A stretch of DNA of 64,000 nt from Halalkalibacter suaedae. GTDB lineage: Bacteria; Bacillota; Bacilli; Bacillales; Bacillaceae_D. Position numbers and translations under genes: made by a program. Shown piece by piece: positions 33,381-43,554 of the stretch. Positions within the stretch are counted from its first letter, which is position 1. Each line of letters starts with the position of its first letter. The DNA lies in assembly GCF_017939705.1 (NCBI RefSeq), contig NZ_JAGKSQ010000012.1:34462-98461 (forward strand), in the 5' to 3' direction. The notes beneath the pieces were generated by a model. That model searched no databases. It was not told the origin of the DNA and was given only the letters and a program-made list of their open reading frames with translations.

Positions 33381-35735
33381 TCATTGATCCCTTACCGCTT
33401 TACACTCTTTTTCAATTTGATTTACTTTGCGGAATTGGCTTGGTGGGAGACCCATTTGCTTCTTAAAGATTCGATTAAAGTAACTGTTTCTATACCCAAC
33501 ACTTTCTGAAATATCATTAATTTTCATATCAGATTGCAATAGCAGTTCTTTTGCTTTATCCATTCGTACCTGTGTCAGATAATCAATAAAGTTCATACCT
33601 ACTATTTGTTTAAAGGCTTTGCTGAGTGAGTAAGGATTCGTACCAACCTCATCTGCACAGCTTTCTAAAGAGATGTCCGTCATATAATTATCATGAATTC
33701 TTGTGATAACTCTTTCGATGACTCTCTTCAATTCGATATTCATTCTACCTTCAACCTTCTCAATATACGGTCTAATGACATCATCTGTGAACCACTTAAT
33801 TATTCTTTCAGGTTCTCGAATATGTGAGAGCTCTTCTAGCATGTTTTTCCCTTCAAAAAGATGATGTGGATGAATCCCAGAATGGAGAATTTCATGTTGA
33901 ATACTGCTGTAGAGTTGCACTGCACCTTGTTGAATATTAATCTCATTAATCCCTTTCTCTGTTAATTCCTTCATAAATGGCATTAAGAGGTTCTCAACTT
34001 CTTCGGCTTGCCCCATTCGAATCGCTTGAATAATTTCCTTTTCAATGGCAAACGGATAGTAAATATTGTTCCTGCTCTCCTCTTGTTCAAGCTCTTGCAG
34101 GTCGATCACTTGATTACTATTTTCGAATAGGCGAAATCTCTTACCACTTCGAACTTCTTCAAATATATGAGGAACTTTCTTAATCTGATTTGTCGGTTCA
34201 CTGATTGTACATGTAACCTGTAATTTCAAGATTTCATTGATGACCTTTGTTACCTCATCAACATAGAGCAGGATGTCTTTTCTAAGGTTAGGTCCTTCTG
34301 TTGCAATGACTAGTACACCTACTGAAAAATCTGAGAATTTCAAAACATTAAACTGATCAAAGTGTTCACGTCCCAGTTCCTCCATAATATTTGAGGCTGT
34401 AAATGTAACTAAGCTTTCATCATTATTTGTAAAACGGACCTGTGACTCTCCTAAACCAGTAAGTTGAATTTCTAAGGCAGTAAAGGAATTACCTTCTAGG
34501 TTCCAGCCATACTTCTTCATCCTTCTACGCAGATCAGCTTCCGTATAATGATAGAAATACCCTTGGATTAGTTGTAAGATAAAGCTACTCTTTATATGTC
34601 CCACTTGTTCTACAAGACGAGACTGAAGCAGTTCACTTTTTTGGGAGAGTAACTGCCATTGTTGTTCAATAACCGTAAACTCGTCACTGCCTTTTCGGTT
34701 CCATCCCTCTCCTTCATGATTCTGAGCTAATTTTGTTAATAGCTTTTGAATCGGGGTGTACAGTCGATTAGATGTGAACCAAGATAAGATAATAGCTAGT
34801 ATAAGAGCAGTAAAACTTATCACTAAAATAACTCTTGAAACAATGACAAGTGGTGCAGTTATTGAGGACATCGGAGCTGCAGAGACGTATGTCCAATTTG
34901 ACCCTACCCTCGAAAATTGTCCATAGGATATCGAGTAGTTATCCTTTTGATATTCGAACTGGAAGGAACCATTCGTTTTGTTGTGCTGTTCAATTTGCTC
35001 CTGCAAAACACCGACAAAGGACGAATCCTTTGTACTATTAGAGGAAAGTAAGATCTCATTGTTTTCATTCAAAATAAATGTCGCACCCTTATCATAGGGT
35101 GTTAGTGTTTTTAATAATTGAAGAGCCTTAATGCGATCAATACTTACGATAATTGATCCAAACGGTTCTTTGCTTGTCGCTGGGATATTATGAATAAATG
35201 CTAGTGTTTTTGTGGAAGAGTCAGAACCAATTGGATAATCCGTCCAATAAGGTTTCTTATCTGAGCGTAGTGTCTGATCGTAGTTTGCTTTCGATTGCTC
35301 ATCTAATTCTTGATATTCATTATGAAATAAGACCGGTTTATCACCATCAATATATAATTCTACTTTATTAATAAGAGCATGACTCCCTTGTATGAGTAGG
35401 AGGGTTTTTGTGATGTCATAGGTTTCTGTAAACTGTTTAACAAAATCAATCTGACCTAGCGATTCTCCAAACCTTGGTTCAAACGCCCAGTGTGATGTTG
35501 CATATTCCAAATATTTAAGTTGTTCATCAATATTCTGTGCTCTCTGATCAATCTGATTGTTGTGAATCGATCTTAATTCACTCTCCACTCCTTCAACAGC
35601 AAACCAATAAATAACAAGCCCTGTCACTAAGCCTGGGATACTAGCGATGAGTAGGATCAAAATAAAACTTTGACGATGGAAATTCCCTTTCCATTGAAGC
35701 TGCTTTAATTTTGATCGAACATTGTTAGTTAACAC
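33381..35735 (-). CDS. yesS: Membrane-anchored AraC family regulator (YesS-like)
   Basis: A 784-residue one-component regulator: membrane helix about 25-45, extracytoplasmic sensor (Cache-like) about 46-295, second helix about 297-320, HAMP-like and linker regions, and a C-terminal AraC DNA-binding domain in the last 105 residues (ISLESCADEVGTNPYSLSKA; IKINDISESVGYRNSYFNR pattern). B. subtilis YesS activates the rhamnogalacturonan genes; the position in this locus supports the same job. The start is GTG at 35733-35735, 8 bases after GGAGGTG. A perfect cre site lies 27-40 bases upstream. Confidence 0.9.
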   Translation of the reverse strand: MLTNNVRSKLKQLQWKGNFHRQSFILILLIASIPGLVTGLVIYWFAVEGVESELRSIHNNQIDQRAQNIDEQLKYLEYATSHWAFEPRFGESLGQIDFVKQFTETYDITKTLLLIQGSHALINKVELYIDGDKPVLFHNEYQELDEQSKANYDQTLRSDKKPYWTDYPIGSDSSTKTLAFIHNIPATSKEPFGSIIVSIDRIKALQLLKTLTPYDKGATFILNENNEILLSSNSTKDSSFVGVLQEQIEQHNKTNGSFQFEYQKDNYSISYGQFSRVGSNWTYVSAAPMSSITAPLVIVSRVILVISFTALILAIILSWFTSNRLYTPIQKLLTKLAQNHEGEGWNRKGSDEFTVIEQQWQLLSQKSELLQSRLVEQVGHIKSSFILQLIQGYFYHYTEADLRRRMKKYGWNLEGNSFTALEIQLTGLGESQVRFTNNDESLVTFTASNIMEELGREHFDQFNVLKFSDFSVGVLVIATEGPNLRKDILLYVDEVTKVINEILKLQVTCTISEPTNQIKKVPHIFEEVRSGKRFRLFENSNQVIDLQELEQEESRNNIYYPFAIEKEIIQAIRMGQAEEVENLLMPFMKELTEKGINEINIQQGAVQLYSSIQHEILHSGIHPHHLFEGKNMLEELSHIREPERIIKWFTDDVIRPYIEKVEGRMNIELKRVIERVITRIHDNYMTDISLESCADEVGTNPYSLSKAFKQIVGMNFIDYLTQVRMDKAKELLLQSDMKINDISESVGYRNSYFNRIFKKQMGLPPSQFRKVNQIEKECKAVRDQ

Positions 35736-35761
35736 GAGCTACACCTCCAACGCAAAGGTAA

Positions 35762-35775
35762 TGAAATCGCTTACA
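35762..35775 (-). promoter_or_regulatory. CcpA cre site upstream of yesS
   Basis: TGAAATCGCTTACA matches TGWNANCGNTNWCA at every position. It should place the pathway activator under carbon catabolite repression. Confidence 0.8.
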
Positions 35776-35865
35776 AAAACCATTATGTCACACATCTTAC
35801 AAAAAATGAATGTTATTATTGAAAAATTCTTAATTTTTATTAACAATTGTTCATTTACAAAGCAC

Positions 35866-35916
35866 AGAGGACCATTTGCATTGAAAGAGTTATTCCTCCC
35901 ATGCAAATGGTCCTCT
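35866..35916. terminator. Stem-loop between lplC-like gene and yesS
   Basis: A perfect 16-bp stem, AGAGGACCATTTGCAT (35866-35881) with 35901-35916. It lies after the permease gene on the minus strand. The T-tract is poor, so it may attenuate rather than end transcription. Confidence 0.65.
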
Positions 35917-35931
35917 AATACGAGATCACGC

Positions 35932-36822
35932 TTACCCCTTAACCGATCCTAGGAGCATCCCCTTTGCAAAATGCTTCTGCAGGAATGGATATACGATTAA
36001 AATCGGGATGGTCGCAACTACAACAATTGCAAGCTTTAATGATTGATCAGGTGGTTCAACAAAGGAAGCCCCCATTGAGGATGTATCACCTAGTTGTGCC
36101 TGCGATAAGATGATAATTTGTTGAAGTAGGACCTGTACAGGCCATTTCGCACTGTCATTAATGTATAGCAACGCATTAAAGAAATCATTCCATATTGCTA
36201 CGGCATAGAACAAAGCAAAGGTAGCAATAACAGGCTTTGATAATGGCAGCATGATTCTCCAGAGAATCCCAACCTCTGTACAGCCATCAATTTTTGCAGC
36301 TTCTTCAAGCTCAATTGGGATGTTTTGAAAGAAGGTTTTTACAATAATTAAATTAAATGGATTGATCGCAATTGGCAGAATTAACGCCCAATATGAATCT
36401 AATAGTCCTAACGATTTCACAACGATATATGTTGGGATCATTCCCCCACTGAATAGCATTGAAATAACAATTAGATTAATAAATAGATTACGACCCATTA
36501 AGTGTTTTCTTGATAAAGGATAAGCCATTGAAAATGTGAAAAACAAACAGACGATTGTTCCTACTAACGTGATACCGATAGAAACAAGAATACTTCTAGT
36601 AAATGTATTAGTTGAAAAGATATATTTGTAGGCATCAAGTGTAAATGTTTCAGGAATAATGAAGAAACTTCTACTCGTTAACTCAGCTTCTGTTGCGAAG
36701 GAGCCTGCGATGACATACAAGAATGGACATATCATCAACAGTCCAACTATTCCTAGAAAAACAAAGTTAAATACATCGAACACTTTTCCTGCCGGGGTAT
36801 TATGCATCTTAAGCATAGTCAT
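35932..36822 (-). CDS. Carbohydrate ABC transporter permease (LplC/YtcP-like)
   Basis: A 296-residue MalG-type permease with six helices and the EAA loop EEAAKIDGCTEVGILWRIMLPL near residue 190. It resembles LplC/YtcP/YesQ of B. subtilis, which take up pectin-derived oligosaccharides. GGAGGG precedes the ATG. It forms the channel with the gene just upstream, 21 bases away. There is no ATPase gene in the locus; a shared MsmX-type ATPase encoded elsewhere is expected. Confidence 0.92.
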   Translation of the reverse strand: MTMLKMHNTPAGKVFDVFNFVFLGIVGLLMICPFLYVIAGSFATEAELTSRSFFIIPETFTLDAYKYIFSTNTFTRSILVSIGITLVGTIVCLFFTFSMAYPLSRKHLMGRNLFINLIVISMLFSGGMIPTYIVVKSLGLLDSYWALILPIAINPFNLIIVKTFFQNIPIELEEAAKIDGCTEVGILWRIMLPLSKPVIATFALFYAVAIWNDFFNALLYINDSAKWPVQVLLQQIIILSQAQLGDTSSMGASFVEPPDQSLKLAIVVVATIPILIVYPFLQKHFAKGMLLGSVKG

Positions 36823-36843
36823 TCTTCCCTCCTTCAGAGATCC

Positions 36844-37833
36844 TTAAAAGATTCCATCTTGCCCCATCTTCTTTGCCAATCTATTTGCACCCAATACGAG
36901 TACGACACCGACAACAGATTTAAATAGACCTACTGCGGTACTGTAGCTATAAGCCCCTTGTGTGATCCCGACGAAGTAAACATACGTATCAAAGACATCT
37001 GCAACACCACGGTTAAGTGAGTTCGTCATAAGATAGATTTGTTGGAAGCCGGTATCAAGGAAATTTCCAAGTCGTAGAATTAATAGAACGATGATTGTAC
37101 TTCGAACTGCTGGCAATGTAACATGCCATAGGCGTCTTATGCGTCCAGCCCCGTCCACGATCGCCGCTTCATATTGCTCTCTATCGACAGTTGCTAAGGC
37201 TGCTAAGAAGATAACAGTCCCCCATCCAGACTCTTTCCAAATAATTTGTCCCATAATTAGAGGTCTAAACCATTCAGGTGAGGATAGAAAGTTAATTTCT
37301 TTTCCATAAATGCTAGCAACAATCTCATTAACTACTCCACCACTTGTAGTAAAAAAGATATACGTGATACTTGCAATAATGACCCAAGACATAAAATGCG
37401 GCACATAAATAAAGGTCTGAACGATACCTTTATACGCTTTTAAGCGCAGTTCATTTAACAACAGTGCCAAAATAATAGGTGCCGGGAAAAAGAATATTAA
37501 ATCTAGCACAGCGAGAATAAACGTATTTCTCAGTAATCGAAAAAAGTCTGGGTTTTTAAAGAAATCAATGAAGTTTTCAAATCCGACCCACTCACTTCCA
37601 AACACCCCTAAGAATGGGGAATAATCTTGAAAGGCTATAACAATACCCCACATAGGTAAGTATTTGAAAATAATAAAATATAATAAACCTGGGATTAACA
37701 ATACATATAACCATTTATCTCTTTTTAAGCGTTGAATCTTAGAGAATTTGGGTTGTATATTTGCCTTCGGTGGCTTTTGAGGCCTTTTCTTCATTGGACT
37801 ATACTCAACATTTTCCGTTTTAAGGCCGCTCAT
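36844..37833 (-). CDS. Carbohydrate ABC transporter permease (LplB/YteP-like)
   Basis: A 329-residue MalF-type permease: basic N-terminus, six helices (WLYVLLIPGLLYFIIFKYLP first) and an EAA-type loop YEAAIVDGAGRIRRLWHVTLP. It closely resembles LplB/YteP/YesP-type permeases that import oligosaccharides from rhamnogalacturonan. ATG at 37833 follows AAGGAGAG; an upstream frame of 13 codons is unsupported. It lies between the binding-protein gene and the second permease. Confidence 0.92.
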   Translation of the reverse strand: MSGLKTENVEYSPMKKRPQKPPKANIQPKFSKIQRLKRDKWLYVLLIPGLLYFIIFKYLPMWGIVIAFQDYSPFLGVFGSEWVGFENFIDFFKNPDFFRLLRNTFILAVLDLIFFFPAPIILALLLNELRLKAYKGIVQTFIYVPHFMSWVIIASITYIFFTTSGGVVNEIVASIYGKEINFLSSPEWFRPLIMGQIIWKESGWGTVIFLAALATVDREQYEAAIVDGAGRIRRLWHVTLPAVRSTIIVLLILRLGNFLDTGFQQIYLMTNSLNRGVADVFDTYVYFVGITQGAYSYSTAVGLFKSVVGVVLVLGANRLAKKMGQDGIF

Positions 37834-37936
37834 ATTTTCTCTCCTTCCCTCACTCCATTTTTCTTCATTCAAATACCTTGTTCAAGTTTGTTGAAACAGG
37901 CAGTGAAAACCGACTGCCTGTTTCAGAAAAGATTAC

Positions 37937-39457
37937 TTATTCTTGAGACTCGTTGTATAACTTATTAATTTCCTCAATATAATCGTCGCCACCAGTAGTA
38001 CGCCATAATTCAATGGCCTCATCAAATCCAGCTTCATCAATTTGTCCGACAATAAACTTAATACGGGCATCATTAATAATATTATCTAGCTGTTGACCTT
38101 TTTGAGCATACACTTCAGATAGAAGTGATTCTGCTGGATTTGGAACGACGATCTCCTCATTCTCTTTTAAAATCACTTGTTCTTTTTCTCTTACAGGAGA
38201 CATTGGTGGTTTAATAAATCGATCTTCAGGAATTCCCATTAGGAATTGATTGATATCGGTAAATTCATTAATAAGAGCTTGATTACCCTCAGCTAAAGAA
38301 ACTAAATTGCCATCCTGAAGTTCGAAGTGGCGACCTTCTACACCATTGTAAGCAAGGATTTGTGCCTCTTCTTCATTTAGCTTATCCAGGAACGTTAATA
38401 CTTGCTTTAGCTCTTCTTCTGTTTCAACACTTGATTTAGGGATTGCTAGCATGCCCGAGTAGCCTGACGTCGGCAGTGAGCGTAGTCCTTTAGGCCCTTC
38501 AACAGCACCAAAAATATCGATTGGTTCTGTTAAATCTGGATTTGCTTTGACCATATCTTCATCAGCACGTCTTCCTCGGTCTAATACATCTACAATAACT
38601 CCAGCTTCACCATTTATTAGTGGATCTCCCCATTTTTGCGGGTCCATTACTGCGAAGTCTTCGTTAATTAATTCTTCATCATATAATTTCTTGAAGAATG
38701 CTAAAGCATTTCGGTATTCCTCTGTCATGAAATCAGGCTGCAGTGTACCGTCTTCAGCCTCACCCCATTTGTTAGGAGCACCGAACCAGATTTGCATGAT
38801 ATCAAATGGACCTGTATATTTTGAAATAACCATTCCATATGTGTCATCTTGCCCATTACCATCTGGATCATTTTCTTTAAATGCCTTTAACACTTCATAG
38901 AATTCATCGATTGTTTCTGGTATTTCAAGTCCAACACTATTTAACCAATCTTTACGGATTGTTACCCCTAAACGGCCAAGCGGACGGGCCCGGTAAATAC
39001 CGTAGATCTTGCCGTCAATTGCACTATTTTGCAAAGTGATTTCATTGGCTTGACTTAAGTTTGGATAGTCCTTCAAGTAAGGTCCAAGATCCCAGAAAGC
39101 CCCATCTCTTACTGCACTAACAAAGCTTGGCATCTTACTTGGAATCATCATGACATCTGGTAGATCACCTGATGACATTGTGATATTTAATTTATCTGGA
39201 TATGCACTATTTAGAACCCAGTTCATTGTAATGTTCGTATCCGTAAACTCTTCAAGTGCCAATAAAGCAGGACTATCTTCTGCAGGTGGATCTGGTGTGT
39301 ATGCGGTTGTCATGATTCTAATTTCTGGTTTTGAATCTTCTTTCTCATTCTCACTTGACGATTCATCGCTTGAGCAAGCAACCAATGCTGAAAGTAACAT
39401 AACCGAAAGAATTGGAGTTACTACTTTTTTTCTTGAGAACCTTTTACTTTTTTTCAT
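37937..39457 (-). CDS. Carbohydrate ABC transporter substrate-binding lipoprotein (LplA/YtcQ-like)
   Basis: A 506-residue lipoprotein: basic start MKKSKRFSRKK, hydrophobic stretch and lipobox LVAC with Cys28, then an acidic linker and a large oligosaccharide-binding fold (GLEIPETIDEFYEVLKAF, DPDGNGQDDTYGMVISKY). Its length and features match the LplA/YtcQ group (about 500 residues). It captures imported pectin oligosaccharides at the cell surface. ATG at 39457 follows GGGGGTAATGGA. A cre-like site lies 91-104 bases upstream. Confidence 0.92.
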   Translation of the reverse strand: MKKSKRFSRKKVVTPILSVMLLSALVACSSDESSSENEKEDSKPEIRIMTTAYTPDPPAEDSPALLALEEFTDTNITMNWVLNSAYPDKLNITMSSGDLPDVMMIPSKMPSFVSAVRDGAFWDLGPYLKDYPNLSQANEITLQNSAIDGKIYGIYRARPLGRLGVTIRKDWLNSVGLEIPETIDEFYEVLKAFKENDPDGNGQDDTYGMVISKYTGPFDIMQIWFGAPNKWGEAEDGTLQPDFMTEEYRNALAFFKKLYDEELINEDFAVMDPQKWGDPLINGEAGVIVDVLDRGRRADEDMVKANPDLTEPIDIFGAVEGPKGLRSLPTSGYSGMLAIPKSSVETEEELKQVLTFLDKLNEEEAQILAYNGVEGRHFELQDGNLVSLAEGNQALINEFTDINQFLMGIPEDRFIKPPMSPVREKEQVILKENEEIVVPNPAESLLSEVYAQKGQQLDNIINDARIKFIVGQIDEAGFDEAIELWRTTGGDDYIEEINKLYNESQE

Positions 39458-39547
39458 TCCATTACCCCCACTTAATTTATTTTGTTTTTTGATCATTCAT
39501 CAGGTCAGTCATCTTCACAACTGGTTGACTCTTGATCTAACCCAACA

Positions 39548-39561
39548 ATAAAACGCTTACA
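39548..39561 (-). promoter_or_regulatory. Imperfect cre-like site before the lplA-like gene
   Basis: On the minus strand TGTAAGCGTTTTAT matches 12 of 14 positions of the cre consensus. It lies upstream of the transporter genes and may mediate CcpA repression. Confidence 0.5.
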
Positions 39562-39619
39562 TTTTTCTAACAATTACATTTTTTTGCCTTTTTCAAAAGG
39601 CTTGATTCTTATGGTAGTT

Positions 39620-42214
39620 TCACTCATTTAAACACTTTCTTGTCAGAGTAACACTTTCTTGAAACTCCTTATCTAGTAACGATTCACCGATTAACTCGAG
39701 TGAAACGATTGTATTTAGGCACCACTGAGAAGTTGTATTCGTTGTAATACTCGGAATCTCCTCCAACTCCCTCCAAGCATGTAGTTTTTGAGATTTAATT
39801 GGGAGGACCATTTCGCTAATTTCTTCGTTTAACAAAAGCTCCCACGCTTTCCTTGCGAGTCTAGAATCTTTTTTCTTAGCAGCGGCGTATGCAACCATTC
39901 CTGCAGCTAACATTGGCAGGCTGAACTGTTTATCATGAAGCACGCCATTGCTTCTTTTGATTTTCTCTTCATTTGTCAGAACATAAAATTCTCCAAACTC
40001 AGCTAGCATCTCTTCCCACTCAGGATCTTCTATAGACCCAGCTATGTCCATCCAAGCTTGAGGGCCACCAAATGCAATGACCATATGATAGGCTCCTACC
40101 CCATCTTCACCCATATGAAGAAGTGTGCTCGTATCAGGGTCGTAACCAAATGTAGGTCCAGATAATAATCGTAACGGTAATTTTTTCAGTGTTTCAATTC
40201 CAGATATAATTTTCTCTTTATACGCTAGGTTTTCGGTTCGCTCCCATTCCGAGAACCAATTGGAGCAAAATGCTGCCCAGTCAGGACCAACCCTTGCATG
40301 TGTCTCATATTGATCATTAGGATAAAATTCTCTCATAGGATCTAATGTCGCTATGGCTTGATCTGCATCTCGAACTTCAGATAATAAGTCTCTTGTTCGC
40401 TCATCAGTTGTTAAGAAGTAATAGTATTTATGAAGACCCGCCATACTAATCCGTGCTTCCTTACACCCGCAACCCCAATGAACCACATTATGCCTTGAGC
40501 CCAGCCCCTTATATTCACCAAAATGGTAGCAATCCACTTCACTTGTATGTCTAGTCATCGCTTCTGCCATGATAAAGACATCCTCCCTACCTGACCGAAG
40601 AAAGGAATACCAAAGCCAAATGTTTGGAACAAGTTCTGTATTTTGCCAAGCAAATCCTCCTAAATCATATCTCCATTGATGCCTAACTGGATCATAGGTG
40701 TGCATCACATCACCATAATGCCAGAAACCATACCATCTACGCTGTTCAATTTCATTTTTATAAAAATGAAACGCTTCATCAAGCTGCTCTTCAAGCATAG
40801 CTTTTATCGGTGTACTCCGATCCGGTAGACTCCAAATACCTAACGCTTTAGTGTTGTAATAATATTCTGGCTCACAAACTAATAATAGAGGTGACTGTAG
40901 CTCAGAAGTTCTTTCCATAAGCTCCTCATTAGAAGGAGAATTTGCAAAAAAATGAAACATGACTTCACTCGTGTTGGATATCCCATAAGGCGTCGCTCTC
41001 ATTTCATCGAATCCTTCATAGGCACTGATTACATGGGTATCCTTGTTATAATGTCTGAAGTCCATTGCTTCTGCATCAGGTGACCAAAGCCAAACTGTTA
41101 ACTTGGCTATCGAATTACTTAAATCATTAACCTCTAAGGACGACGGTTGTTTTTGCCAGAAATCTTTCACTCCAACGGCTACCCCATTATCTCTACCGCC
41201 AACATAGATAAGCCCTTTTGCCCTTGTGCCATGGGTTGATTCAATCCAAGAATGCTCTTCACCTGTTCTTTTGACGATTCGGTAATGATCTGCAGAATCT
41301 TGAGTCATTTTAAAGTCATTCCAAATTGCATTTTGTGTAGCATGTTCTAATAACGGTCCATGGTCCTCCTCAGTAAGATTGACGACCTCTCCTTTTATTT
41401 GTTTGTCATATAATCCTTCTGCATTTCGGTGCCTTCTCGTTAGTAAAAGCTGTGCTGGCTCTGAATAGATTCCTTCATCTCCTACAAAGCGAACATGACG
41501 GTTGAAAGCCTCACCTGCGAGTGGTACTGCAAACTCTAGCCCTACTCCTTTTATATAATCTTCTTCTGGTTGACCATCATAGAAGAGCGTGTACACTGCC
41601 CGAATTGAAGTGGTATTTCTATAAAAATAGAATCGTATAACAAAAGGTAGTAATGTTTCGTTCCCAAAGAGAGATTGGTGAATGCCATCCACTTTGATGA
41701 CTGTCCTTACTTGACCACTTTGTTCAATTTCAACCTGTTTAATTGTACTTTGCAAAGTGATTTCTTTAATCGTTTTTATCCCCTGTTCATGTGTACGCTC
41801 TTCTTTACGGGCAATTAATCTACCAGCCTCAGCAACCGTCTTGCCTTCTCGTTTAACTGATTCGATGATACAGTTTCCCTTTTTGTTAATCGTAAAGATA
41901 AGTTTCCCCGTATCGACTTCAATGACATCATCTGTTTCATTTACAAACGATGATGATTGGTTTATTGCATTCTCTTTACCGCTAGACAGTTCATACGTAT
42001 CAGAATCTCCAGCCATCACTGCTGCATGCCCCGTCCACTTGACACTACCATCAGGCCAAAATGCCATCGGCCAGCTTTGCACGGGGATGTGCTTGTTCGA
42101 ACTATCCTTTAATGACAGCGATTCCTCTCTAGCTAACGTCCCCTTCGGCCATGGGACTCCCCACGAAACACCCTTTTGTTCTTTTGGTTGCTTGTTTAAC
42201 CATTTTATTTTCAT
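39620..42214 (-). CDS. yetA: YetA-family protein (putative rhamnogalacturonan-active lyase/hydrolase)
   Basis: An 864-residue cytosolic protein (B. subtilis YetA: 857) with no signal peptide. It opens KIKWLNKQPKEQKGVSWGVPWPKG, followed by a beta-rich N-terminal half (residues about 1-400) and a helical, (alpha/alpha)-barrel-like C-terminal half with many aromatic and His motifs (RRWYGFWHYGDVMHTYDP, YDLGGFAWQNTELVPNIW, HWGCGCKEARISMAGLHKYY). Related proteins are often annotated as exo-rhamnogalacturonan lyase family; activity is not proven for YetA itself. ATG at 42214 follows GGAGGTCACTAAG. It precedes the transporter genes, as yetA neighbours lplA in B. subtilis. Confidence 0.85.
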   Translation of the reverse strand: MKIKWLNKQPKEQKGVSWGVPWPKGTLAREESLSLKDSSNKHIPVQSWPMAFWPDGSVKWTGHAAVMAGDSDTYELSSGKENAINQSSSFVNETDDVIEVDTGKLIFTINKKGNCIIESVKREGKTVAEAGRLIARKEERTHEQGIKTIKEITLQSTIKQVEIEQSGQVRTVIKVDGIHQSLFGNETLLPFVIRFYFYRNTTSIRAVYTLFYDGQPEEDYIKGVGLEFAVPLAGEAFNRHVRFVGDEGIYSEPAQLLLTRRHRNAEGLYDKQIKGEVVNLTEEDHGPLLEHATQNAIWNDFKMTQDSADHYRIVKRTGEEHSWIESTHGTRAKGLIYVGGRDNGVAVGVKDFWQKQPSSLEVNDLSNSIAKLTVWLWSPDAEAMDFRHYNKDTHVISAYEGFDEMRATPYGISNTSEVMFHFFANSPSNEELMERTSELQSPLLLVCEPEYYYNTKALGIWSLPDRSTPIKAMLEEQLDEAFHFYKNEIEQRRWYGFWHYGDVMHTYDPVRHQWRYDLGGFAWQNTELVPNIWLWYSFLRSGREDVFIMAEAMTRHTSEVDCYHFGEYKGLGSRHNVVHWGCGCKEARISMAGLHKYYYFLTTDERTRDLLSEVRDADQAIATLDPMREFYPNDQYETHARVGPDWAAFCSNWFSEWERTENLAYKEKIISGIETLKKLPLRLLSGPTFGYDPDTSTLLHMGEDGVGAYHMVIAFGGPQAWMDIAGSIEDPEWEEMLAEFGEFYVLTNEEKIKRSNGVLHDKQFSLPMLAAGMVAYAAAKKKDSRLARKAWELLLNEEISEMVLPIKSQKLHAWRELEEIPSITTNTTSQWCLNTIVSLELIGESLLDKEFQESVTLTRKCLNE

Positions 42215-42269
42215 CTTAGTGACCTCCATTATCTCCTTATATTGAAGAATCGGTATTTATCAGTAAGAA

Positions 42270-43466
42270 CTAAGGTTTGATTAATTTCCCATTAGCCAGC
42301 AATGGTAATGTCTCAAACTCAGGAACATCTACTAGATAGATGTTTCCGTATCCACTTTGGTCAGAGGTAAGTATCACCTTCGTCGCATCCGCGTTAAGTC
42401 TCGGATGAACATGGACTTGCTGTATCTGAAAGCTCCCTCGATGCTTACAGAGAATTCGCGGGCCCTCCATGACATCACCTGACTTCTTCCACAAAAAGAT
42501 ACAATCCTGAAATCGTTCACCATGGTAAGCACTTGATTGTTGTCCATCACCTACAATTAAAGAAGCGTCATTGGAGTGAATGTGCATATTTTGATATGGG
42601 AATTCAAATTCTTCCCCTTCTGATTGGTCAAATTTTGAATAACCTATAAATTTTTCATCCTTACGATCTAATGATTCAGTAAAGCCATGATAACCAATGT
42701 GAATCCCATCTGCATGCCAATATTCATGTCCAGCAAATTGATTTGGCTTCCCTTCTCTTATCTTCCAAACTTCACCTGTAGCTAGATTCATCGTCCAAAT
42801 CCTATGATCGACTTTCTCCCACGGCCCTTCATGACAAAATGTAATGAGATGGGGCTGTGTTGGAGACGCATTGACATGGCCAATCCAGCGATGATCCTCG
42901 TGCACAACGGTCGTTTCACCTGTCTCAATTGTAAGAAGACAGATCTGACAATGTGGTCTCGCAGCTTCAATCTCCTCAAATCCCATATAGCCACCCGATA
43001 GATTACTTTGAATCACTTTCGATAAATCCTCCGTCAGACCAAAACATAGATGCTTCCCATCAGCCGTACAACTCAAATTGCTGAAGTTGTAACCAGGAGG
43101 CTGTGTATAGACGACTCTTTCCTCATATGAATGAAGATCTATCGCTATGATTGTTGTCCCATACGTAAAATATGCCTCATCTTTTATAGGGTTTATATAA
43201 GTACCCTGAATTCCCTTAGGCACATCTCTGTCTAAGTCGGTCATTTGGGTCATTTCTCCTGAAGACAGATCAAGGCTATAGAGATTGGGGGCATTTCCCC
43301 TATCTGAACAAAATAATAATTTTGACCCGTTTCTATAGAAGGCATCGTTTGTGAAATAAGGATGGTAACTATGTGCTAAGTGATCGGTTAATTGAGTTAT
43401 GTTTACGCCTGTTATCGAGTCTTGGAATTCCTTCTTCTCAGCTGCCCATTTCATTCCTTTTCCCAA
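42270..43466 (-). CDS. ogl: Oligogalacturonate lyase, PL22 family
   Basis: A 398-residue seven-bladed beta-propeller of the PL22 type. The metal site known from the family (Q-x2-H-x-H plus an upstream His) is visible as Q292-x2-H295-x-H297 in YQNMHIH and H251 in HEYWH; a basic residue pair lies at EDHRWIGH (residues 190-197). It splits unsaturated digalacturonate inside the cell to 5-keto-4-deoxyuronate. This extends the locus from rhamnogalacturonan to homogalacturonan oligomers. The start is TTG at 43466, 7 bases after GGGG; ATG at 43454 is an alternative with a cramped ribosome site. Confidence 0.9.
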   Translation of the reverse strand: MGKGMKWAAEKKEFQDSITGVNITQLTDHLAHSYHPYFTNDAFYRNGSKLLFCSDRGNAPNLYSLDLSSGEMTQMTDLDRDVPKGIQGTYINPIKDEAYFTYGTTIIAIDLHSYEERVVYTQPPGYNFSNLSCTADGKHLCFGLTEDLSKVIQSNLSGGYMGFEEIEAARPHCQICLLTIETGETTVVHEDHRWIGHVNASPTQPHLITFCHEGPWEKVDHRIWTMNLATGEVWKIREGKPNQFAGHEYWHADGIHIGYHGFTESLDRKDEKFIGYSKFDQSEGEEFEFPYQNMHIHSNDASLIVGDGQQSSAYHGERFQDCIFLWKKSGDVMEGPRILCKHRGSFQIQQVHVHPRLNADATKVILTSDQSGYGNIYLVDVPEFETLPLLANGKLIKP

Positions 43467-43554
43467 TGTTAGTCCCCATTTCCTTTGAAGTAGATTGCCT
43501 TATTCAAAAACATCTTGTAGATACCTTTTGTCGGTGTTCGTTCCATTACGCTAC

